Assembly (NCBI GenBank): GCA_028583605.1 | Contig: CM053331.1 | Span: forward strand, 17,344,857 to 17,408,856 | DNA length: 64,000 nt | Reading direction: 5' to 3' | DNA from: Dastarcus helophoroides | Lineage: Eukaryota > Arthropoda > Insecta > Coleoptera > Bothrideridae | In this document: positions 1 to 11,122 of the stretch, in pieces | Position numbering within the stretch: the first letter of the stretch is position 1 | Layout of the letters: each line of letters starts with the position of its first letter | Notes under the pieces: model-generated | Database searches by the model: none | The model's input: only the letters and a program-made list of their open reading frames with translations | Told to the model about the DNA's origin: nothing | Translations under genes and position numbers: made by a program

Positions 1-831
1 CCACAAGATTAAAATTTTAATAGTAATTGGCTACGGACACCTATGGACTATTGCTTATGGGGGTATTTGAAGAGCAAACTTTTTAACACCAAAACTACAA
101 ATATTGAAGAATTGAAAGGACTAATTTCCCCCAAAATAATTAGAAATGATCAAAACGAGTTTCTGTTCGGTTAAGGGTATTGTCAGTTTGAAAATGGACA
201 ACATTTTAAAGATTTATTGAAGAAAGATTATTGAGTTGGATCAGATTTCTTTATTTTTTAAATTAGTTAATATTTGTTGAATATATTTTAAATGACAAAA
301 AGTAAAAAGTTAAAATTTGGTACACATGTGTAACTTGATATACCCTTTAAGAATAGTCAAGAAAAAATAGAATTGCTATTTAAAAAATTGTCGATGGCGT
401 TATATCTTAAAATTGTGACATGCTACATAAAATTTTTCTACATCAAAAGAAGCGCAAGTTGAAATATTAGTAGACGTATTTAAGCATATTTCTAAAAAAA
501 ACCTTCTTTGATTTACTGAATTTATTCCAAGTTACAGACTAGCACTCTATATACTGATGTTATATAATCGGTTTACTGAATTTTGAGTTATTTTAATTTT
601 ATTGCAACTACATCAAGACAAAAAGGATATTTTATAAACTCGTCCATTAGTAGAAGTGAAAACCATTTAAAAAACCGTGCAGGACTAGGTTTTTGATTTC
701 TTGAATCGGCCAAAAATAAAAATAAAGTTGGGGGAATCCATTAAGAAAAGTAACCCTGTACGCACATCTATATTCGCATGTACAAAAATTCAGGCATATT
801 TTACTTTTACTACACATTAAGAGATATACAG
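1..831. other. AT-rich spacer without recognisable gene
   Basis: Only short AT-rich frames occur and none resembles a known protein. No clear repeat boundary is visible. Confidence 0.6.
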
Positions 832-1406
832 ATAAGGAAAAATTTTCATTGTCCATGTAAAACGCTAAGAGTTGTCCCTTCGATAGTTTTCTACGGCCGC
901 TGAACGTATTCCCCTACTTTGACGCAGCATGCTCGTATCTTCCAGTTTAGATGTTAGAAAAAACTCGTCGAGAGTTTTACAACAGACTGGAATATTGTTT
1001 AGTACAGTCTGGCGGCATATTTGAACTCCTTATATGGTAATGTTTAAAGAGTTATTATGTTATACTCTTCATTAGAATTATTATTTATTTTGTTTAAGAT
1101 ATCTCGTTTATTTATTTTGGTTATCAAAGAATATCAGTTTTATTTTGCCTCAGACGTTAATTAAATCAGCGGACTAAAAGAACAAACAGCATGTGGTACG
1201 CAAATTTTAATAAATGTGTTGCTTGCCAGTAGTAATCTCGTAACAAAATACGTCAGAAACTATGATGTACTACTGAAATCTTCATCAGCACTGATCGCTG
1301 CGCTCTGCGTTGAATTGTTTACACCGGTGTAGGAGAATACAAGGCGCCGCCTATTTATCCCGCTATTAGCTCTCAAAGTTAAATCCCCCATTAAAATTCT
1401 CCCTAT
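832..1406. repeat. 575-bp dispersed repeat, copy 1
   Basis: A 575-bp segment that matches 50124-50698 in the same orientation and at the same length, with roughly 30 substitutions by eye. Both copies start at ATAAGGAAAAATTTTC and stop at CTCCCTAT, after which the flanks differ completely. It is more GC-rich than its surroundings and includes GGCGCCGCC. I see no TG...CA ends, terminal inverted repeats or convincing target duplication, so the element class is unknown. The short minus-strand frame at 1260-1484 lies partly inside it and is not supported as a gene. Confidence 0.85.
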
Positions 1407-1599
1407 ATCAGTTTGACGAAATCTAAAGCAGAAATAATTCTTAGAAATAAAAAGAGATGCATCCATAAACCTAACGTTCAACACTGAAACCTTCGGAATT
1501 TGGCTTCGTTAAATACAGTTAAACATTTGTCGGCAGTTGGGTTTTCATTCTTCAAAAAAAAATCCTAGTCATCGAATTTCAAAACAGAAAACGTCAAAC

Positions 1600-1725
1600 A
1601 TTTATTTATTTATTTATCTATTTTTCCCTGAAGATGATAAGTATTGAAACGCGTTAGAGCAAGTGTTAATGTGTTTTTAATTTTTCCTGATTTCAGGGGA
1701 CAACATTTTTATGTCAATTTTTGAA
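1600..1725 (+). repeat. hammerhead-like tail repeat, copy A, with (ATTT)n
   Basis: A short (ATTT)n run at about 1600-1620 precedes CTGAAGA at 1628, a weak hairpin, then GAAACG and a tail containing GTTAGAGCAA and TTTCAGGGGACAA. The same tail occurs at 17341-17440, 41056-41165 and 60180-60275, with a broken piece near 15670. This defines a dispersed family of about 100 bp. Confidence 0.6.
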
Positions 1726-3593
1726 GTCAAACATTTAACTTGTTAAGAAGTATTCAAGCGTCTATTTTTTTTTAGACCGAAGATAACATTTTTTTTATAT
1801 AGGGAGTTCAATTATTTAAAAATTCTAGAAATAACCTCTATCCAACTATTGTTAGTTTTGGTAGTATCGAGAAAGATTATTTAAAACTATAGTTAGGATT
1901 ACAAAAAACACCTAAATTTAAAATTTTAGTCCATCTTTAAAAATTTTGCAAATAGAATAGATCTGGACTCCAATAACGTCGCTTTCCAAACGTGTGCATT
2001 ATTGCCCTATGGATCTTATTCTGCTTGCATGACAATTATTAGAGTTATTCGATTGTTTTTCCTACATATGGTTAGGTAGCTCTATACCTAGAAATTTGTG
2101 GTTACTTAAGAAAGCAGCATAAAAAATGGTTCAAAATATTGAAATAAAATATATTTTCAATCAAAGAAAGGTGAAAATGTAAGTTAATTCGTTGTTATTG
2201 GCAAGTCAATATTTTTGAAAACTCCATAATTGTTTTGATATGCATGATGCTTTTATTCCTATCACAGTTATCCATTTTTTTCCTCTCCAGATAACACAGA
2301 AGAGTCAATGTTGCCACAAACTACATTTGGGAATATCTATAATTTTTCAGTATATACCTTCCGCCAGAGCATTTATTAGGTTGAGTAGGGTATGCCAAAC
2401 TCAAGAGATCTATTGAAAACAGCATTTGATTCTCAAACTCTCAATTTGATACCTACTTATATCTATCGGTTTCAGAACATAAAACCTGCTAGAAAATTAT
2501 AAACATAGTAAAATTTTGCATAGAAGAAGCTGTAATAACTTTCAATACTGTTGTTTCAGTTTAATCACTTATTGTTTTTACCAAATACCTCTTCATTTTG
2601 ATGTGTTTAACCTTGATTTGCTTTTAAAAATATTCTGCACTGTTCACATTTATCATGTTAGTTGCTTTTGCTTTCTAATAACTGTATCTCATATGAGGAA
2701 TTGCTATAAAGGGTTCTATTCTGATGTTTAATAATCTTTTAAAATGATACCAACATCTGCAATAATTTACAAATTAGACACAAATTATCAGTTTAAAAAA
2801 AATGTAATATTATCAATACTGGTGTGTATTATAACACGAATCAACCAGAAGGGTGAAAGCCGAGATATGATCCGGTGCAATTTCCAATTTAAATGACAAA
2901 TGACGTATGCTTTATAAAAATATTAATAAATAGGGATCAGGTAACGAACAGCCACAAATAATGTTGCAGGTGTTCGGATATTAACGAAGCTTTGAATTCT
3001 GAAAGGTACAGCTGCTCCATTGGTCCAATTTATTTAACAAATTAGGAAAATCAATCTGACAAACTGTGTGGGGCATGGTTACTACAAGCCAGAGACTAAA
3101 ATATGATGCGATTAAGTCTAGTGGTTTGCTGCATACCTCAACCCTGCCGATATCATTTTTCAACACCTCAAACGCAAAGATGAAATATGAAATTAAGGAA
3201 ATCCTTCTCGTCTTACGACTCATTTTTCAGCCAGTTCTTTACAACCACTTGACAATTTTATGAAAACATTGTTTTATACAGGTTTGCCACGATTAGTCTT
3301 GTTTCATGGCAGATCCCATAACCATATTATTTAATTTAATTGGTGTACTTGTAAATCAAAAATATTTCTTGAGTTGAAAAAATTTTATTGTAAATTAACA
3401 CCCTCTTTCAGGATGATCTTTCTCTTATATGACTCGTTATTGTGGTTAATTTTGTATTACGGACACTCAATTATTGCATAATTTCCCTGTTAATTTTATC
3501 GACCTCTTCGTTTAGCGGTGCGAGAATTGTTCTATTTTAGTTTTTCTGTTAGTTTCTTGTGAAAATGCAAGTTTCCAAAGTTTCATCAATAGG
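1726..3593. other. AT-rich spacer
   Basis: No gene or sharp repeat seen. Overlapping short frames at 2981-3263 on both strands show no family resemblance. Confidence 0.5.
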
Positions 3594-3850
3594 GTTACCG
3601 TTTGAAATTACATATCGGATGTAACAGCTTTATGGTACATCCCCTATTTTTTTTTATTTGTGAAGCTAGAATTTTCAAATCTGTTACATTTAGCGTAACT
3701 TATAAAACGCCAATTTTTGATATAAAAATAATATTCCTAATCCTATCAGCTTTGCCAAAAACGATAACAACTTTTGAAATTTAAGTAGAATACCTTGTAT
3801 ACTTTTGCATTCTTTGAATCTGCACAATTTTTTAAATATAATGGATATAA
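3594..3850. repeat. MITE-like family C, copy 1
   Basis: Shares a roughly 200-bp arm with 5063-5252, 14300-14490 and, inverted, 14930-15180. Landmarks are GGTACATCCCCTATTTT, an ACCAACTTTT-like block (here ATAACAACTTTTG), a poorly conserved end, and TCTGCACAATTTT beyond it. No protein is encoded. Confidence 0.55.
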
Positions 3851-4523
3851 AATAACATGGTTTTAGTTGCGCAACTAGTTGTCTACCAGTTGGTTTTACT
3901 TGTAATACTACTCGTCTGGGAGTGTGTTTTAGTTGTACAATTATACTTGTCTAGCAAGATAGATTAACAAAGATATTACGTCACTTCCGGCCCTCCGACC
4001 CGAAACTCTCCTGATATATTTATTTCAGTTTATATTTAGCCTATATCAGAGTTTCAAGTGAACAAAAAGTTTTCTCATTAGTGGGCTGCGTCATTTTTTG
4101 ACATGTTCACGTATGTTCCTTCCTTGATTCGTATTCATCAAATTGCTTTTTTTGGGGGTGTTCGCAATAAGAGCAAGCAATAAAAGATTTTTCTTTCGTT
4201 GTAATATCAAATCATTAAAATAATTTTTTTAAGGTTATGTTTGTTCACCTGCCTGTTTAAAATAGCGATCAAGTAAGGAACAGACGTAAACATGACAAAA
4301 AATGAGCGCGGCACACTAGATTGGAAAACTTTTTATACACATGGTATTTTAAACTGTTGACATTTGTTTTCATAGCCTACTAAGCTAATTTACCATTGAT
4401 TTTCGATGTCTTAGGATGTACGTTTAGGTCCTCACAGCTCCATTATTGTTCATTTTAGCAAAACATTTATAATAAATAATTTTGTTTCAAGTTACAGTAT
4501 CTATCAGTAAAACATAAAATATA
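3851..4523. other. spacer
   Basis: Nothing recognisable as a gene. A few GC-richer patches around 3990-4120 have no identifiable frame. Confidence 0.45.
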
Positions 4524-5252
4524 TAGGGTGTTTCATTTAAAAAATGGTAACTTTTTGATAAAACTTAAACACGCAATAGTCAATTGTTTTTTTGTAATCA
4601 CCATAATAATTAGCGTTAAAAAATACACAACTTTGCTAATTTAATATAAGTTATATCTTTAATAATAAGAAAGCTAGCAATAGTGCCGAGTTCATTTTGA
4701 ACACCTGTATATTTACAATGTTACTCTTAACATTTTGAACTTTATACTTAAAATGTCATAAAAAATGTGAATTTTCATTTGTTGAAAACTGTATATTTTA
4801 AAATTAAAATTTTCGGAGAAAATTAAAGAAAAACTTAAAATTTCGAGAAAAATAGTAGAAATCACAAAAAGACATAACAAAATTTATAAAATTTTTTTAA
4901 AAAACGTATTTGTTAATGGTGAGTGTTTTCTCAAAACCTTGACTTTTTTGTCAAACCTCTCGAGGTTCAAACTTGATTTTTATAATTTTTTCTATTATGA
5001 TCCTAAACCAAATTTCAAAAGAAACGTCGCAAAAATTGTAATCGCAATTAGGGGAAGAGTCAATATTTCGAAATATATTGGGTGTAATAGACTGAACGTA
5101 CCTCCTCTATTTTTCTTTATTTTAAAAAAAATAGGATCTAAACATTTGCTGCACCTAATAATATGCTCATGAAATTAAAATGTTAATTCCTACTGGTGTA
5201 AGTTTCCCCAAAATGATACCAACTTTTAATTTTTAAATGAAACTCTCTCTAT
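4524..5252. mobile_element. MITE-like element (family C termini)
   Basis: The left end reads TATAGGGTGTTTCATTTAAA. The right end, reverse-complemented, reads TATAGAGAGAGTTTCATTTA, so the two form imperfect terminal inverted repeats about 730 bp apart. The right 190 bp belongs to the arm family also seen at 3594, 14300 and 14930. There is no transposase frame, so the element is non-autonomous. The flanks are too AT-rich to call a target duplication. Confidence 0.5.
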
Positions 5253-5875
5253 ATATTATTACTGGGCATAACGCACATTAAATATAATTGAATAGATAGT
5301 TTATATCTAAAAATGAACTTCCTTTTGTATATAATGGTAGCCTTTATTAACGAAATTTATTTCATGACGTCTGGATAATGATGCTGGAAAACATAGGCGA
5401 GGATGATGTGTTCGGAGTCCGAAGCTAAGGGTCCTAAAGGAGTTGCGGCACGTTAAGTAAGTGTTCATCATATTTGTTTGAAGTATAAGCGCATAAAATC
5501 AGTGCCCATTTCAAAACATGCAAAATGTCGGAATATGCGGTTTCACAACTTTATATTTAACACGTTTCAGTCGGCGAACTATCATTTAAATTTTATTTCG
5601 TTTATTAGCGGGGATTGCACTTTATTTCAGGATTATGAGAACCAACGTCACCAAACGTTTGTATTATGCGGAATTGCCGTCGTGCCATAAAAACTTACAG
5701 AATGTTAAACTACCTTTCAACAAAGTGTTAAAATTTTATCCTCATTCAAATAATTTTCATTCCTATAACCCCTTTTTATACCACCCAGCGTTTCAGTTTT
5801 ATGAACTGCATTTCAAATGTGTACTGAAAGTGGAAGTTAAGTAACGCAAGAAATTAACATTTTATAATCTCTTCT
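5253..5875. other. spacer
   Basis: Two overlapping short plus-strand frames (5478-5690, 5635-5844) have no recognisable domain. Confidence 0.4.
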
Positions 5876-5993
5876 GTGCACCCTGTGTCTATTAATATCA
5901 ACTTTTGGTACAAGGTAAATGTGGTTAAATCACGTTATTTTTATACGGAAAATCTACTTTTGCTCTATGTACCATTACTTATGGTCCGCCCTG
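5876..5993 (-). repeat. solo terminus of the CAGG foldback family
   Basis: In reverse complement this is the about 118-bp terminal segment of the elements at 29916-31252 and 48325-49519. It includes the CCATAAGTAATGGTAC block and ends in CAGG next to TA. The rest of the element is absent, so it is a truncated or solo terminus. Confidence 0.7.
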
Positions 5994-7440
5994 TATATCG
6001 TTAAGAGTTGAAAAAAATTACATGCTCATATCCTTGTGGTTGTTGTTGATATAACCATAGCCAATTTTGAATTATTGATAAAAATCTAAAAAGTGACAAG
6101 TTTTTAGTTAAATGTTTATTATGACTACAATTGATTTCTGAAAAACTTAATATAATGTTTAACAAAGTGAATCTACAACAATAATAATAATATAATCGAT
6201 AACTGCAGTATTATTTCCAAAATTTTAGGATTTGTGACAATATAAAATATTTACAAATTATAAAATATCTTCTAAAATCTTACCTTCATTCACGTGCCTC
6301 AGGCCTGAAACAAACAAATATGTACGTTAATAAAATGAAAGGTATAACATAAGGAAATTTAAAAATTGCAAACTTGGAAACTTCACAAGAGAATACAAGC
6401 TTTTTATTTTGCTACTACGACATGAAATTTATACGTGTTTTTACAAGACTGGATTTCTACTTGACATATTGCAATGATATCCTGCGGGTTCACTTTAGAT
6501 TTTATATGGAAATAATGAAATATAGACCCTTTACCTTCTTTTTATTACAAATCTTTTCAAATCTCTGTCTTTTAAATAAACAACATTTATTTATTTACGG
6601 TTAGATATGCCAGGGTAAATTTAATATTGGAGAAATATAAAATAAATTCCTAGAAAGGCATTAAATTAGTAGAATATAAAATATTGAAAGGAATGTTCCT
6701 ATATGTGCCTGATCTTCGCAAGCATTTTATATTTATCAGGCTCGTAACCAGGGGAGGGCTGGCGGGCTCCGGCCCCCCCGAAATTTCTTGGCTTCTCACT
6801 TGATAGAACTAAACTTTCCAGACGTGCGCCCTTTTTTAAAAACATCTCTAATGGATCATTTTGTTTTCGTACTCAAATGTAAGGAATTTTTTTTTTAATT
6901 TGCGCCATTTCTTATTATTAGAGACCGGATTTTAAGCACAATCGAACAAGGTAAACATGTGAGGAAAATGTTAAATTAGGCAAAAACGAAAAGCTAAAGA
7001 AGGCACTAAAAGGGTAAAATACTCTAAAAAGGCATTAACAGGCCAAAACTCACAATTAACAAGAAACACTTTTTGAACTCTCAGTCGAAATTAAAAAAAA
7101 TATATATTTTAGGTTATTCTCAGGATATTCAGAAAGAGTATTACATTTTCAAATCAAAAAGTTCTTAAAATTTCGAGTTTATTGTCGAAATTTTTCCGTA
7201 AATCTTAAAACTTTTACCTTAAACTCACTGACATTTCGCTTCTAGAAAAAGTTAAACTTTTCTTGAAATTTATTCTTTTTTATTTAAAATTTCAATCTTA
7301 CGTATTAAGTTTTATTAAAAAAATGTTGAATTTTGCATGTTTTTCAAGCTTTAACTTCCCATTTTGAAAAGATAATCAAATTTTAAGAAAAACTGGATGT
7401 TTATACAAGCAATGTTTTAACATTTAACATAATATAATAT
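5994..7440. other. AT-rich spacer with a local C-rich spike
   Basis: No gene seen. A GC spike at about 6745-6785 (GGCTCCGGCCCCCCCGAAAT) stands out from AT-rich DNA and may be a decayed repeat end. 6900-7440 is A/T-rich low-complexity sequence. Confidence 0.45.
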
Positions 7441-7716
7441 TGTTAGAAATATATAAGAAAATACACGAGTACCGATATCAAATTATATTTCGCTTCAATA
7501 ACTAATGAAATATCGCCAAATAACATATGAGCGGCGTGTTATCCGAGAGCCTCGAATTGAATGACCACATCAACTTTTTAATCTGCTTGCAAAAAAGGTT
7601 TCAAAAGTACGCTTCAGCGATAACGTTGTTGTCCTCTTCAATTCAGGCGACCAGCGGCGGCTCTAGCAACATAAACATCCGATAACGAAACCATTATAAT
7701 CGGCTATTTTCTAACA
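7441..7716 (-). repeat. 3' LTR of the gypsy element (276 bp)
   Basis: Begins TGTTAGAAA and ends TTTTCTAACA, giving 9-bp inverted termini with the TG...CA ends of LTRs. It aligns without gaps to 11123-11398 with 6 substitutions. Immediately inside it, in element orientation, I see no clean polypurine tract. Confidence 0.95.
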
Positions 7717-7820
7717 CGGCCATACTGACAACGGCGACGATCTCGGCGACGCATGTCTCTCGAGTTGATTCTGTAAACAAAAATTTGGCCCAACAAATTG
7801 ACCATAAGGTCTTCTCCATG

Positions 7821-8258
7821 GTGGAGTCCTCAGCCATCCACCTGGCTCTATCACTATCGGGACAGAGAACAAATAAACAAACAATTGCATAAAAAAAAAC
7901 ATCGTGGAGACCGCAGCCATCCACTTGGCTCTACCACTATCGGGACAGAATACAAATAAACAAACAATTGTAAAAAAAAACATCGCGGAGACCGCAGCCA
8001 TCCACTTGGCTCTACCACTATCGGGACAGAGACCAAATAAACAAACAATTGCATAAAAAAAACATTGTGGAGACCGCAGCCATCCACTTGGCTCTACCAC
8101 TATCGGGACAGAGACCAAATAAACAAACAATTGCATAAAAAAAACATTGTGGAGACCGCAGCCATCCACTTGGCTCTACCACTATCGGGACAGAGACCAA
8201 ATAAACAAACAATTGCATAAAAAAAAAAACATTGTGGAGACCGCAGCCATCCACTTGG
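7821..8258 (-). repeat. 82-bp minisatellite inside the gypsy element
   Basis: Five full units start at 7821, 7904, 7985, 8067 and 8149, followed by a 25-bp partial unit from 8234. Lengths are 83, 81, 82, 82 and 85 bp, with differences mainly in the A-run. Each unit carries GCAGCCATCCAC, CTATCGGGACAG and AAATAAACAAACAATTG. The array lies between the integrase region and the 3' LTR. Because 82 is not a multiple of 3, the same unit is read in three frames, which explains five overlapping minus-strand frames (7694-8285). These are repeat artefacts, not genes. Confidence 0.95.
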
Positions 8259-8358
8259 ACAAAGATTTTCATCATTGTAACTCACCTAATACATTCTGAG
8301 TTACATCATCGTCCTCTTCCAGAAACTCTAAAATATTCTTCATATCACAAGTTAGTGA

Positions 8359-9345
8359 TCACTGTGACGGCCTTAACTGCTCCTTAGCGGCTTTGGTGAC
8401 TACATTTGTTCCAACCTTTTTAATCTCATAACGGCTTTGCCCCAAACATTTAACAATTTTCGTAAGGGCCTAAGAACTCATAATCGCTCTTGCTTATGTG
8501 CATTTGGGAATCTCGGTGCATCAGCACAAAGTCACCAACAGAGTAACTGACAGTATCCCTTCGCTTCCGATTAACGCCTTCTAGACTAGGCGCTGATGAT
8601 AACCTCTCAGCTACACGCTGCCTGTCTAACTTTCTGCTGCGTACTGGATTCATATTCAAACTAACTGTCTTCAATAGAGCTTGAATTAAAGGCGTCGAGC
8701 TCTTGATTCCTAACAAAAGTTGCAAAGGTGTAGCTTGTGTAAATTTTTGTATTGTCGTATTCAGAACTAACTGAATCTTCCATAGTCCACTTGGCCATTC
8801 TGACTGAACTCTTGTCTCGATTCTCAAAAGATTTCTTATTGTTCTCATGTATCTCTCAACCTGGCCATTACCACGGTGTATATCCGGCGTGACGAAATGA
8901 TACTCAATTTTCCACTCACTCAAATATTTCGGAAATGTCGTGTTATTGAAAGATGTCCCAGCATCCATAATTATTCTTTTTGGTGTACCGAACAAGGCTA
9001 ATACATTTTGAAGCTTCTCACGAGTCTCGGAAGTTGTGACCGACTTCATGGGCAAAAGAATGCAATATTTGGTAAATGCATCTACTATTACCAGTATGTG
9101 CTTGTGACCATCAGATGAAAGAGGAAATCCTTGTAAGGGACCTGTCCTTGTTTTCTTTACCGCAGACACCACACAATGTTTGTTGTAGCGTTTTACAAAA
9201 TTTCTCATACGAGGGAACCAGAAGTGTTCGGCTATTGATTCATAAGTTTTCTCAATTCCTACATGGCATTGCTCGTCGTGGAAAATCCTCAAAATTTCCC
9301 AAACGACTCTGTCTTGGAACGTACCATTGTAAATTTTCAGTTCCG
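8359..9345 (-). pseudogene. gypsy integrase (broken)
   Basis: The main frame, 8450-9292, carries the integrase that joins element cDNA to the chromosome. Near its start are two zinc-binding His residues in HDEQCH and a downstream Cys in KHCVVSAVKK, where a second Cys would be expected but Ser is present. The DDE core follows: Asp in VIVDAFTKY, Asp in IIMDAGTSF and Glu in GNGQVERYM. A C-terminal region rich in basic residues comes next (RSRKLDRQRVAERL, then VGDFVLMH). A frame change near 8455 moves the last 30-odd codons into another frame that ends at 8359. Upstream, a stop at 9353 and further frame changes separate it from the protease/RT part. Catalytic residues are intact but the reading frame is not. 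Confidence 0.9.
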
Positions 9346-9352
9346 TCAGAAT

Positions 9353-9957
9353 TTAAATGTCTGTGATAAAGCATTTCATTTTTTTTTCCACATATTGCTT
9401 TTGATCCAAACTACCTTCCCTCAGTTGTTCGAGCAAGCGTTGTATTTCTTCGTTGCCCTTTTGTTCGATATATGCCCAATTATCATGAGTAACTCGACGA
9501 ACAGTCGCTGGATTTCTGCTCAAATAATCCACACAAAGTCGCAAGGATTCATTCTTCTTTCGCACAAGCAAAACGGGACTTCCAAACGGAGATTCACTGG
9601 GTCGAATGATGTTGTTTGACATTAAATCGGCTATAATTTCTCGTACAGATTTTCTTTCACTTTCTGACATTCGGTAAGGTGGACGGACCACAACAGCATC
9701 TTTTTCTAGACGAATTTTGAGACTAACATTGTTGACTGCTCCTCTTTATTACCACTCGTAATCATTGATTTAAAGTCATAAAGGACAGCCTGTACGTCAT
9801 CTTGGAATTCCCCTGGTACACTTAATTCGCAAATTTCCGATGTGGTAGGCTCAGATACAATCCTGTTGATTCCTGGAAGTTCCAGTTGAATTACGCGGGA
9901 ACCAAGATGATCCGTAATTGTAACCAAACTTTCATTTTCAAATAAATCACGTCCCAC
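9353..9957 (-). pseudogene. gypsy reverse transcriptase remnant with large internal deletion
   Basis: The frame at 9706-9957 is the protease-RT linker (GRDLFENESL) and is out of frame with the next one. The frame at 9353-9691 begins with the usual RT entry region (MVRPPYRMSESE, then IIRPSESPFGSPVLLVRKK) and reaches RLCVDY. It then passes directly into LSRNP, a motif normally found at the RNase H-integrase junction. The whole RT palm and thumb (including YxDD) and the RNase H domain, several hundred residues, are therefore missing at one in-frame join. VDY may have served as short homology between the two ends. The frame stops at 9353 before integrase. Confidence 0.88.
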
Positions 9958-9971
9958 AAAGACATCATAAT

Positions 9972-10394
9972 CTAAACATTCATTTGGAACAAAAAGTAAG
10001 TAATGTCCGTTTCAATGTCGGCAATTCCGGTGCGAGACGTAAATTTCCTTGTTGCTTCCATCGTTACATTTGTGATTCCTTCCAACAGAATACTACAAGG
10101 AATTACTTTGTTTGCAAACAACTGCAAATATTTGTCCGAAATTAGTGAAACATCTGCGCCGGTGTCGACAAGTCCCCAAAATGGATGTCCATCTATGCAA
10201 ACCTTAGCGGCTCCAAATGGCCTTAATGCAGAGCAAAAACTGATGCTTCTGCGTTTGTCAATCGCAGCTTTGGCAAAACAGTTCGAAATATTATGGCCTC
10301 GTTCAGCACAGAACGAGCATACATCACCTTGCCCTTGCGAAGTGCCGAGAGGATGACTCATCCAATTGGTTGCTTCCCGATGATGACGGAGCAT
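9972..10394 (-). pseudogene. gypsy second zinc knuckle and aspartic protease
   Basis: This 140-residue frame has a CCHC-type knuckle (CSFCAERGHNISNC) at about residues 26-39 and a retropepsin active site (FWGLVDTGADVSLIS) at about residues 73-87, followed by a hydrophobic protease-like stretch. It overlaps the gag frame at 10324-10680 in a different phase. That could be a normal gag-pol frameshift or decay. A further frame change near 10005-10012 separates it from the protease-RT linker downstream. Confidence 0.85.
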
Positions 10395-10997
10395 CTGGAA
10401 GAAATCTGGATCCCTTCACTCGACAGCCTGCTCTGACATGCCCTAATTTACCACACTGAAAACATTGCTGATTCGATTTTCCCGGACCGTTTAATTGTCT
10501 CTCGCCGGCGAAAAACTTTCGTTTACGAATCGAAAAATCATCTATTTTATTAGGCATATCTTGAATACTCTTAACTAATGGTTTTACAAACGATGACAAA
10601 AACACAATAAGTTCAGAAACGCTTTGACAATTGGCGTTCGTCGCGGCATTACGAACATCGAGCTCAGAAATACCGTGCACAATGAGTTCGACTAAATCGC
10701 TTTCTGACCACTTCGCCCGTAAACTTTTTAACTTGGTTAGTTTTTCATGAACGTAAGCCTAAATTTCTTTTAGCAGGAAATAATTCGAGAAAGTCTTTGC
10801 AAAAAGTGGCCCAGTCTCGAATTTCTGGATCCCATTGTTCGAACCATCTTTTTGCATCACCATTTGGCGGATTCGTTCACTTCGGGCCGGAAAAATGGTA
10901 AGTCGACGTTTTCATTGGAACGCTGAGATTGCAAAGCTTTCACTAATTCACTTATAAGCACTTGAGTCGGGTCACTCACATTCTCGGATGATGCCAT
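10324..10997 (-). pseudogene. gypsy Gag (broken)
   Basis: Gag builds the particle and binds RNA. The likely start is the ATG at 10997 (MASSENV). The first frame stops at 10857, and a +/-1 change then carries a W-rich capsid-like stretch (AKRWFEQWDPEIRDW) to a stop near 10750. The third frame, 10324-10680, contains the nucleocapsid knuckle CFQCGKLGHVRAGC. At least two frame breaks occur. An upstream frame extension to 11090 is in-frame leader and not needed. Confidence 0.82.
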
Positions 10998-11097
10998 GGT
11001 TAAAACGTAATCCAAATTCAGGCAACCGTTCAGTTTATTGTTTATTAAATCGACACAAAATAATGCCCTGCACAATGGGCAATAGTCCACAAACGCG

Positions 11098-11122
11098 GCG
11101 TCAGTACGATCCCGACTTCTGA
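11098..11122 (-). other. candidate primer-binding site
   Basis: The bases next to the 5' LTR, in element orientation, read TCAGAAGTCGGGATCG. This resembles the complement of an insect tRNA-Leu acceptor/T-arm 3' end (TCAGAAGTGGGAT) with one extra base, but lacks the usual leading TGG. The tRNA comparison is from memory, so treat it as a suggestion. Confidence 0.35.

Noticed and set aside
7821..8258. Regular repeat array suggesting CRISPR
   Set aside because: Units are contiguous with no unique spacers, and the setting is a eukaryotic retrotransposon.
7694..8285. Five overlapping minus-strand frames of 61-152 residues
   Set aside because: They are the same 82-bp repeat read in rotating phases; no conserved protein is implied.
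9076..9619. Plus-strand frames of 96 and 118 residues
   Set aside because: They are antisense to the gypsy RT/integrase.
10003..10356. 117-residue plus-strand frame
   Set aside because: Antisense to the gypsy protease and zinc knuckle.
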